DNA of 11,532 nucleotides from Candidatus Colimorpha enterica (GTDB lineage: Bacteria; Bacillota; Clostridia; Oscillospirales; CAG-272), in the NCBI GenBank assembly GCA_018065475.1, contig JAGHTD010000015.1, positions 1 through 11,532 on the forward strand. Reading direction: 5' to 3'. The position numbers and the translations under genes were made by a program. Under the pieces are notes generated by a model. The model was not told where the DNA came from. It made no database searches and worked only from the letters and a program-made list of their open reading frames with translations. The stretch's first letter is position 1; the number at the start of each line of letters is the position of its first letter. Positions 5,465-11,532 of this stretch are shown one piece after another.

Positions 5465-8233
5465 ATGAAAGACAACAATCAGCTTTCGGCAGACGATATA
5501 TTTGAACTGCTCAGCAAACAATACAACCTCGAAGACGTAACCGAAGACGAGGGCAAGAAGGAGTCAAAGCAGACCTTCAAGGTGACGAAGAAGACCGCAC
5601 CTGCGCCTGCCGAGGAGCCCACCCTTGCCGAGAAGATCGAGGAAGCGTTCGACAAAGCCGACGCAGAGGAGTCGGCACCCGCCGAAGAAGACGGTGAGCC
5701 GCTTTTCGTCAGCCCCGTTCCCAAGTCTGCGGACGAGGACAGCGACATAGACAGTCTTCTCAAAAAATACCTCTCGGAGGACGATTACAAGATCGCTTCG
5801 AGAAACATAACCGACAACAAGGACCTTTTCAAGACGCTCGATTCCATAGATACCGATATGGCGTCTCTCGATCAGGAGGAGAAGACGGCAGACGTCTTCG
5901 AGGCACCCGACCGTGAGCTCTTCGCTTCTCTCAGCGAAAACGGAAAGGTATGCGACATTCCCGAAGAGGACGACACCGCTGAGGAAGGTCTGACCATCGC
6001 CGCGGAGCCCAAGCCCGCCGAGGTTACTGCCGAAAAGCAGGAAGAAGCGGCTGAGGAAACCAAGAACGAAAACGAAGAAGAGACGATCTCCATCTACGAT
6101 CTCGGCAATTTCATCGCCAAGAACGATGGCGATTCCGACGACGGCGACGATATTTTCGACGCTATGCCGATCATTCCTCTCAACATAGTTCCCGAAAAGA
6201 AGGAAGAACCCGTGAAGGAGGAAGACACCGCTCCCGTTCCCGCGGAGGAGGTGCTTGCCGAGGCGTTCGGCGTTTCTTCGCCCGAAGAAAAAGCGGAATC
6301 CACAAACGAGACCATGATCGTCCCCGTGCCCGAGGAAAGCGAAGGACAGGCGGACGAAGAAGAGACGGAGATACGCTCCGCCACCGATACCGACACCAAC
6401 ATAATGCTCGCCTTCGGTATGGACGAAGAACTTGACAGCACCCTCGGCAAGGACGAGGCGGACAAGCTCCGTGACGCCAACGAAAAGGACGCCGACGCCA
6501 TGACCGGAGAGGACGAGAAGACTGAGGAAAAGAAGCCCAGGACGCACAAGGAGCTTTTCGAAGCGTACAAAAAGGCGTTTGCCTTCAACGCGATCTCGGT
6601 ATTCGGTACCGCCGTCGTTGCGATCATCCTGTTCTTCTACGAGAACATCCCCGCTTTCGGCGGTCATCTCGCCGATATAGTCAATCCCGACTTCTATCCC
6701 ACGGTCAACATAATGTTCGACCTTCAGATACTGTTCATCGGTTTCATCTGCGTTCTTCCGTACTTCATCGACGGATGCAGATCGCTTGCGGCAAAGAAGC
6801 CGACGGTCAACAGTATGCTCCCGATACTCTTTACGGTATCGGTACTGTACGCGGCACTCAGCTGTATGTTTGCGGCGGGAACGGTATTCAAAGCATATTT
6901 CTTCCCCGCATCCCTCGTGCTTGCGGCCGTTGCGGTCAGCAGACGCCTTGATCTCAAGCGTGAAAGAACAGCTCTTTCGGTCGTATCCTCCAAGAGAGTG
7001 AAGTACGCTCTTGAAAAACTTGACATCGAGGGCTCGGAGCTCGAATCGAGGGCGTTCAACGACTACCTCCCCGATTCTCCCGAAATATTCAAGATCAACA
7101 AGGCAAATCAGATCGAAGGATTTGAGGAGCGTTCAAGGGCTTATCCGTCGATCAAGCTGTATCTCTATCCGCTCGGCGGTGCTTCGATCGCCGCACTGAT
7201 AATCGGTCTCGTGATCGGTCTCATCACCGGCAAAAACTGGGAGACGGCGGTGATCACCGGCTATACGGCGTTCTCCTTCTGCCTGCCTTCCTCTCTCTTC
7301 CTCGCATTCAGTCTTCCCGCCTTCCTCGGCGAGAAAAACGCGGCAGGACGCGGAAGCGCATTCGTAGGCGAAGCGTCCACGGACGAATATACCTCCGCGG
7401 CATCTATCTCGTTTGACGACAGAGACGTTTTCCCGACCTCCGGCGTCAAGCTCTTCTCGGTCAAGATGTTCGGTGAAGAGGAAAGGATCGACTACGTCAT
7501 TTACTATGCCGCGTCGGTATATCAGAAGATAGGCGGCCCGTTCTCCGACGTTCTCAACGTCGCGACGGCCGACATCGGAAGATCCAACAATACGGAGATC
7601 ATCTCTCTCGACAACAACGGCGTCGAGGCGCTCGTTGACGGCATCCACATCTTCCTCGGCAAGGCGGATTACATCCGCAAGAAGGGCTTTACCCCCAAGA
7701 CGGACGAGAGCGATATCGGCTTTGAAGGCACCGACATTGCGATAACCTACCTCGTATGCAACGAAGAGGTTTACGCAAAGCTCTATATCAGATATTCCAT
7801 CGATCCCGACTTTGAGGATATAGTAAAGACACTTTACCAGTCCGGCATCTGCGTCGGTATCAAGACAGTTGATCCCAACATTGACGACGAAATGCTCTCG
7901 TCTGGCATCAAGCTTGAAAAATATCCCGTAAGAGTTCTCAAGTATTCTTCGCTTGAAAGCAAATCAACTCTCGAGGACAGCATAGACAGCGGCGTCGTCT
8001 CAAAGCGCAACGCAAAGTCGCTCCTCAAGACCTTCACTCTCTGCGAAAAGATCAAGCACGTCACAAAGACTCTGCTGACGATCACATCCGTCGCCCTCGT
8101 GATCGGCGTCATAATCACTGCCGTGGCAGCATTCATGAGCGGAGTGAGCGGTATATATTCAGTTTACGTCGCTCTCTTCCAGCTTGTATGGATCATACCG
8201 AGCTACCTCCTGGCAAGACTGTTTTTCAACTGA
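5465..8233 (+). CDS. Degenerate P1B-type ATPase-like membrane protein with long acidic N-terminal tail (probable pseudoenzyme)
   Basis: The protein has 922 residues from ATG 5465. Residues 1-~358 are Glu/Asp/Ala/Pro-rich and probably disordered, with no CxxC metal-binding domain. Eight hydrophobic helices follow, near 371-394, 416-437, 451-471, 477-493, 569-589, 595-620, 870-892 and 897-919. This is the 4+2+2 layout of P1B transport ATPases. DGCRSLAAKKPTVNSMLPIL before helix 3 resembles their conserved loop. Pro608 in FCLPSS aligns with the CPx motif. Asp651 aligns with the phosphorylated Asp, but DKTGT reads DDRDV. The N-domain HP motif reads GGP (690-692), TGD reads TVD (801-803), GDGxND is missing, and the actuator loop (~493-568) is short and lacks TGE. 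ATP-driven transport is therefore unlikely. A structural, sensing or scaffolding role is possible, but the function is unknown. It starts 1 nt after rlmB. Confidence 0.75.
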   Translation: MKDNNQLSADDIFELLSKQYNLEDVTEDEGKKESKQTFKVTKKTAPAPAEEPTLAEKIEEAFDKADAEESAPAEEDGEPLFVSPVPKSADEDSDIDSLLKKYLSEDDYKIASRNITDNKDLFKTLDSIDTDMASLDQEEKTADVFEAPDRELFASLSENGKVCDIPEEDDTAEEGLTIAAEPKPAEVTAEKQEEAAEETKNENEEETISIYDLGNFIAKNDGDSDDGDDIFDAMPIIPLNIVPEKKEEPVKEEDTAPVPAEEVLAEAFGVSSPEEKAESTNETMIVPVPEESEGQADEEETEIRSATDTDTNIMLAFGMDEELDSTLGKDEADKLRDANEKDADAMTGEDEKTEEKKPRTHKELFEAYKKAFAFNAISVFGTAVVAIILFFYENIPAFGGHLADIVNPDFYPTVNIMFDLQILFIGFICVLPYFIDGCRSLAAKKPTVNSMLPILFTVSVLYAALSCMFAAGTVFKAYFFPASLVLAAVAVSRRLDLKRERTALSVVSSKRVKYALEKLDIEGSELESRAFNDYLPDSPEIFKINKANQIEGFEERSRAYPSIKLYLYPLGGASIAALIIGLVIGLITGKNWETAVITGYTAFSFCLPSSLFLAFSLPAFLGEKNAAGRGSAFVGEASTDEYTSAASISFDDRDVFPTSGVKLFSVKMFGEEERIDYVIYYAASVYQKIGGPFSDVLNVATADIGRSNNTEIISLDNNGVEALVDGIHIFLGKADYIRKKGFTPKTDESDIGFEGTDIAITYLVCNEEVYAKLYIRYSIDPDFEDIVKTLYQSGICVGIKTVDPNIDDEMLSSGIKLEKYPVRVLKYSSLESKSTLEDSIDSGVVSKRNAKSLLKTFTLCEKIKHVTKTLLTITSVALVIGVIITAVAAFMSGVSGIYSVYVALFQLVWIIPSYLLARLFFN

Positions 8234-8243
8234 AAGAAATAAC

Positions 8244-8272
8244 GATACGGGCTGCCGACGGCAGCCCGTATC
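8244..8272. repeat. Perfect 13-bp hairpin between the pseudo-ATPase and radical-SAM genes
   Basis: GATACGGGCTGCC (8244-8256), a GAC loop, and GGCAGCCCGTATC (8260-8272) are exact reverse complements. No T-tract follows on the + strand; the next bases are ACTTAAAAAGG, leading into the next ribosome-binding site. It is therefore not a standard intrinsic terminator. It may limit read-through, protect an mRNA 3' end or mark a processing site. On the - strand a modest T-rich run follows the stem. Confidence 0.85.
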
Positions 8273-8290
8273 ACTTAAAAAGGTTATTCA

Positions 8291-10153
8291 ATGAACGATT
8301 CCGAAATGAGAAAACTGCTCAAAAACGTCCTCAAGCCCGGCAGATATACCGGTGGGGAATACGGGCAGATAATCAAAGACAAAAAAGACATAAAGGCGAG
8401 GGTGGCATTCTGCTTCCCCGACACCTATGAGATAGGAATGTCCAACCTCGGAGTGCGCCTGCTCTACGGCTCGCTCAACAAGGCGGACGACGTATGGTGC
8501 GAGCGGGTTTACGCCCCCTGGGACGATATGGAAGAGGGAATGCGCCGTCTCGGCGTCAAGCTCTACGCGCACGAGAGCCACGATCCGATAGACGAGTTCG
8601 ACTTCGTCGCGTTCACCCTCCAATACGAGCTCTGCTACACCAACGTACTGAATATGCTCGAGCTCGGAGGAATCCCTCTGCTCGCCAAGGACAGGGACGA
8701 CAGCTTCCCGGTCATCGTCGGCGGAGGCCCCTGTGCGTATAACGCCGAGCCGGTTGCCGATTTCTTCGACGTTTTCAGCATAGGCGAAGGCGAGGAGGCG
8801 CTCCCCGAGATGGTGCGCCTTTATATAAATATGAAGGACAGCGGGAGCTATACGAAGGCGGCATTTTTACGCGAGCTTGCAAAGATCCCCGGCTTCTACG
8901 TTCCTTCTCTGTACGATGTGGAATATAACGAAGACGGCACGGTAAAGGAATACAGACCGAAATACGACGACGTGCCGAAGAAGATCGTCAAGCGTATCAT
9001 CAAGGATATGGACAAGTCGTATTTCCCAGACAAGCTCGTCATGCCCTATATAGAGACGGTGCACGACAGGGTCGTGCTTGAGGTTTACCGCGGATGTATC
9101 AGAGGATGCCGTTTCTGCCAGGCGGGAATGATCTTCCGTCCCGTCAGAGAAAAGAGCCCCGACGTTCTCAACTGCCAGGCGCGCACTCTCTACGAGAACA
9201 CCGGCTACGACGAGATCACGCTCTCCTCTCTCAGCATAAGCGATTATTCACAGCTCGACAAGCTGACCGACGACCTTCTTGAATGGACGGACGGGGCAAA
9301 GGTCAACCTTTCTCTCCCGTCTCTCCGTATCGACAGCTTCACAAAGGAGCTTATGGACAAGGTGACGACCGTCCGCACGGGAGGCATAACCTTTGCTCCC
9401 GAAGCGGGAACGCAGCGCCTCAGAGACACGATAAACAAGAACGTCTGCGAGGAGGATCTGATGAGGGCGTGCCGCACCGCGTTCGAGGCGGGTAAGCGTT
9501 CGGTCAAGCTCTATTTCATGGACGGTCTCCCGACCGAGACGCTTGAGGACATCGACGGTATCGCCGACCTCGCGAAGAAGGTAGCGGGCGAGTTCTTCAA
9601 GGTCCCCGACAGGGCGAGAGGAAAGGGACCGCAGGTCACGATCTCCGTCTCCTGCTTCATTCCGAAGCCGTTTACCCCCTTCCAATGGGAGGCGCAGGAC
9701 GATCTCGACACGATAACCGAAAAGCAGGATCACCTTATGGGCCTTGTAAGGGGCGACAGACATATAAGCTACAACTGGCACGACGCAAAGACGTCGAGGA
9801 TAGAGGCGGTCTTCGCAAGAGGAAACCGCCGCCTTTCCGCCGCCCTGCTCGAAGCGCATAAAATGGGAATGAAGTTCGACAGCTGGGACGAGCATTTCAG
9901 CTACGATAACTGGATGGAGGCGTTTGAAAAAGCCGGGATCGACCCCGCCTTCTACGCCAACAGACGTTACGGTGAGGACGAGGTGCTCCCATGGGATATA
10001 ATCGACATAGGCGTCACGAAGGCGTTCTTCCTCCGCGAGAAGAAGAAGGCCTACGAGGCGGCAACGACTCCTTCCTGCCGCGAACAGTGTTCCGGCTGCG
10101 GAGCAAACAGACTCGGAGGTGAAAGATCATGCTGCCCATGCCTGTCAGAATAA
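8291..10153 (+). CDS. TIGR03960-family B12-binding-like radical SAM protein
   Basis: This 620-residue protein has a cobalamin-binding-like N-terminal domain (~residues 30-190: FPDTYEIGMSNLG, VIVGGGPCAYNAEP) without the classic DxHxxG ligand motif. A radical-SAM core follows, whose cluster loop GCIRGCRFCQ carries Cys269, Cys273 and Cys276. ITFAPEAGTQRLR and GLPTETLEDI further identify the TIGR03960 family. The C-terminus is cysteine-rich: Cys596-x3-Cys600-x2-Cys603, then Cys614, Cys615 and Cys617. The family's reaction is not established to my knowledge. It travels with the TIGR03936 partner, which here overlaps its last 25 bp. The ATG at 8291 has a weak AAGG 7 nt upstream. The preceding hairpin may partly uncouple it from the upstream genes. 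Confidence 0.88.
   Translation: MNDSEMRKLLKNVLKPGRYTGGEYGQIIKDKKDIKARVAFCFPDTYEIGMSNLGVRLLYGSLNKADDVWCERVYAPWDDMEEGMRRLGVKLYAHESHDPIDEFDFVAFTLQYELCYTNVLNMLELGGIPLLAKDRDDSFPVIVGGGPCAYNAEPVADFFDVFSIGEGEEALPEMVRLYINMKDSGSYTKAAFLRELAKIPGFYVPSLYDVEYNEDGTVKEYRPKYDDVPKKIVKRIIKDMDKSYFPDKLVMPYIETVHDRVVLEVYRGCIRGCRFCQAGMIFRPVREKSPDVLNCQARTLYENTGYDEITLSSLSISDYSQLDKLTDDLLEWTDGAKVNLSLPSLRIDSFTKELMDKVTTVRTGGITFAPEAGTQRLRDTINKNVCEEDLMRACRTAFEAGKRSVKLYFMDGLPTETLEDIDGIADLAKKVAGEFFKVPDRARGKGPQVTISVSCFIPKPFTPFQWEAQDDLDTITEKQDHLMGLVRGDRHISYNWHDAKTSRIEAVFARGNRRLSAALLEAHKMGMKFDSWDEHFSYDNWMEAFEKAGIDPAFYANRRYGEDEVLPWDIIDIGVTKAFFLREKKKAYEAATTPSCREQCSGCGANRLGGERSCCPCLSE
10115..10121 (+). promoter_or_regulatory. Strong Shine-Dalgarno inside the radical-SAM gene
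   Basis: GGAGGTG lies 7 nt before ATG 10129, within the coding sequence of the radical-SAM protein. It selects the first Met over the Met at codon 4 (10138) and shows that the 25-bp gene overlap is genuine. Confidence 0.85.
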
Positions 10154-10752
10154 AGTTCACCCAAAAGGGTATCATGCAGTTCATTTCGCACCTCGACGTT
10201 GACAGGACGATGAAGACCGTCATGGTGAGGGCGAAGATCCCCGTCCACTACACCGAGGGTTTCAACCCGCACCCGAAGCTCGTTTTCGGGCTTCCGCTCT
10301 CGATAGGGGTTGAATCCGAGTGCGAATATATGGATTTCAAGGTCGATGCCGAAATGACCTATGAAGAAATAACCGATAAGCTCAACGCCGCGCTTCCCGA
10401 TCAGATGAGGGTGGTCGAGGCATACGAGCCGAAGCTCTCGCTTTCGTACATCGCCTTCACCGAATACAAGGTGTTCTGCGCCGAGGACACCGACCTTTCC
10501 CCTCTTGAAAAGGAGGAGATAATCGTGTCGAAACGTCAGAAAAAGGGCGGGTACAAGGATACCGATATAAAGCCGATGATACACTCGTATTCGAGGTGCG
10601 AAGGGGGATTCACTCTCGTGCTTTCGGCAAGTCCCGACGCATACCTCCGTCCCGAATACGTGCTCGGAGTGCTCGGGCTCGATGACTGCGAGGTCACGAG
10701 GACGAGAGTGTTCAGAAAGAACAGGATCGGAGAACCAATAGATTTCAGATGA
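10129..10752 (+). CDS. TIGR03936 family (DUF2344) radical-SAM-associated protein
   Basis: This 207-residue protein shows the family hallmarks near its N-terminus: RIKFTQKG, QFISHLDVDR, YTEGFNPHPKLVF and LPLSIGVESECEYMDF. The family is known as the partner of TIGR03960 radical-SAM proteins and is sometimes fused to them, so it probably assists or presents the substrate of that enzyme. Its biochemical role is not known to me. It has no membrane segment and no obvious cofactor motif of its own. The 25-bp overlap with the upstream gene and the strong internal ribosome-binding site suggest matched production of the two proteins. The last codons overlap the next gene by 4 bp (ATGA). Confidence 0.87.
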   Translation: MLPMPVRIKFTQKGIMQFISHLDVDRTMKTVMVRAKIPVHYTEGFNPHPKLVFGLPLSIGVESECEYMDFKVDAEMTYEEITDKLNAALPDQMRVVEAYEPKLSLSYIAFTEYKVFCAEDTDLSPLEKEEIIVSKRQKKGGYKDTDIKPMIHSYSRCEGGFTLVLSASPDAYLRPEYVLGVLGLDDCEVTRTRVFRKNRIGEPIDFR

Positions 10753-11471
10753 ACAGCGAAAAAAGAGATCTGCTCGGAATAATCGGCGGGCTCGGCCCGA
10801 TGGCGACGGTGTATTTCTACGAAATGCTGACGGCGCACACCGATGCAAAATCCGATCAGGAGCATATAGATATTTTGATTTCAAGCCGCGCGACGACGCC
10901 CGACAGGACGGCGTATATCACGGGCAGGAGCACCGACAGTCCTCTTCCTTATATGATAGAGGAGCTGAAACGGCTTGAAAACGCAGGCGTCACGCTCGCC
11001 GTGATGCCCTGCAATACGGCGCACTATTTCATCGACGAGCTGAAAAACTCGGCAAGAGTGCCGATGCTCGACATCATCGAGGAGACGGTGAAGCTCTGCC
11101 GCGCAAGGGGCTTTAAGCGTCTCGGACTTCTCGCCACGGAAGGGACGGCATCGACCGGCTCGTATCCGAAGAGGGCAGAACCCCTCGGTGCGGAGATAGT
11201 TCTCCCGTCTGAGGAAGGTCAGAAAAAAGTAAGCGAGATCATATATTCACAGATCAAGAAAGGGCTTCCCGCCGACGCACGGCTGTTCTCGGAGGTCGCG
11301 GATGAGATGAAGGCGAAGGGATGCGACACGGTCATCCTCGGATGCACCGAGCTGTCGCTTGTGAAAAAGCAGATGTCCCTCGGCCCGTATTTCACCGATT
11401 CTCTCGAGGCGCTCGCCTGGTCAACGATAAAAAGGTACGGTAAAAAGCCGATCAGCTTCGATTTTGAGTGA
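10749..11471 (+). CDS. Aspartate/glutamate racemase family protein
   Basis: This 240-residue enzyme belongs to the cofactor-independent Asp/Glu/hydantoin racemase superfamily. It starts with the typical LGIIGGLGPMAT segment. The two catalytic cysteines are visible: Cys88 in MPCNTAHYF and Cys199 in LGCTELSL. They would act as an acid/base pair to invert the alpha-carbon of an amino acid. The sequence resembles the RacD/YgeA branch more than MurI, so aspartate or a broader set of amino acids is the likely substrate. The product could feed cell-wall D-amino acids or catabolism, but the sequence does not decide this. Its ATG overlaps the stop of the DUF2344 gene as ATGA, so it is probably translated by coupling and is the last gene of the operon. 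Confidence 0.85.
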   Translation: MNSEKRDLLGIIGGLGPMATVYFYEMLTAHTDAKSDQEHIDILISSRATTPDRTAYITGRSTDSPLPYMIEELKRLENAGVTLAVMPCNTAHYFIDELKNSARVPMLDIIEETVKLCRARGFKRLGLLATEGTASTGSYPKRAEPLGAEIVLPSEEGQKKVSEIIYSQIKKGLPADARLFSEVADEMKAKGCDTVILGCTELSLVKKQMSLGPYFTDSLEALAWSTIKRYGKKPISFDFE

Positions 11472-11488
11472 AAAATCAAAATATTTTC
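11461..11488 (+). terminator. Possible weak AT-rich terminator after the racemase gene
   Basis: ATTTTGA (11461-11467) and TCAAAAT (11476-11482) are exact reverse complements around an 8-nt loop, overlapping the stop codon and followed by ATTTTC. The stem has only one G-C pair, so it is far weaker than the one at 4543-4578. No better candidate is visible before the next promoter. Confidence 0.3.
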
Positions 11489-11498
11489 AATAAAATTA

Positions 11499-11527
11499 TT
11501 GACAAATATTCTTATGTAGTGTATAAT
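11499..11527 (+). promoter_or_regulatory. Consensus sigma-A promoter of a gene beyond the right edge
   Basis: TTGACA at 11499-11504 and TATAAT at 11522-11527 are both perfect and separated by the optimal 17 bp. The start site should fall just past the end of the window. TATAATTATA (11522-11531) is also a 10-bp palindrome, which may be coincidental in such AT-rich DNA. Confidence 0.85.
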
Positions 11528-11532
11528 TATAG

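Noticed and set aside
5465..6571. A heavy-metal-associated domain in the N-terminal tail of the P-type ATPase-like protein
   Set aside because: No CxxC motif or HMA-like pattern is present; the region is acidic low-complexity sequence.
5564..6667. 367-codon open frame on the minus strand
   Set aside because: It lies opposite the acidic tail. Its Leu/Arg/Phe/Gly-rich product mirrors the Glu/Asp/Ala codons of the real gene, and it has no family motif or ribosome-binding site.
8244..8272. Reading the 13-bp hairpin as an intrinsic terminator
   Set aside because: No T-tract follows the stem on the plus strand; ACTTAAAAAGG follows instead. It is recorded as a repeat or structural element.
1..11532. 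Mobile element, phage, CRISPR or defence island
   Set aside because: No transposase, integrase, direct-repeat array, tRNA-flanked junction or nuclease/toxin gene was seen. Genes are co-directional with uniform codon style throughout.

Overview
The window looks like a chromosomal segment of an anaerobic Gram-positive bacterium of the class Clostridia, probably an uncultured gut or rumen lineage related to Oscillospirales or Christensenellales. Three things suggest this: the Shine-Dalgarno sites (AGAGGAG, GGAGGTG), the extended -10 promoter, and a TIGR03960/TIGR03936 radical-SAM gene pair of the kind common in Clostridia. The lineage is an inference. All ten genes lie on the + strand, tightly packed, with three clear start/stop overlaps. 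I see no rRNA, tRNA, CRISPR array, transposase or other mobile element.

Region A (1-4578) is the end of an operon that probably begins upstream. Its genes are an intracellular DUF4091/GH123-like glycosidase, a very clear N-acetylhexosamine 1-kinase (NahK), an alpha/beta hydrolase of the acetyl-xylan-esterase type, and a PHP-domain phosphatase of the HisJ/HisK family. It closes with a GAAA-loop intrinsic terminator. The simplest reading is salvage of an imported GalNAc- or GlcNAc-containing glycan: the hydrolase releases the amino sugar, NahK phosphorylates C1, and the esterase removes acyl groups. The phosphatase's role is open.

Region B (4579-4662) is a short AT-rich promoter region with an extended -10 element that lies inside a dyad.

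Region C (4663-11471) is a housekeeping-like operon. It contains rlmB (23S rRNA 2'-O-methyltransferase), a 922-residue membrane protein, the TIGR03960 radical-SAM gene overlapping its TIGR03936/DUF2344 partner by 25 bp, and an Asp/Glu racemase-family gene. The 922-residue protein is the most unusual item. It has the eight-helix layout and the N/P-domain order of a P1B metal-transport ATPase, but the A-domain TGE, DKTGT, TGD and GDGxND motifs are lost or altered. It also carries a roughly 360-residue acidic, probably disordered N-terminal tail. It reads as a P-type ATPase pseudoenzyme. A perfect 13-bp hairpin without a U-tract separates it from the radical-SAM pair.

The right edge (11472-11532) carries a consensus TTGACA-17-TATAAT promoter for a gene outside the window. 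All family assignments come from reading the protein sequences and recalling family motifs; no database search was run.
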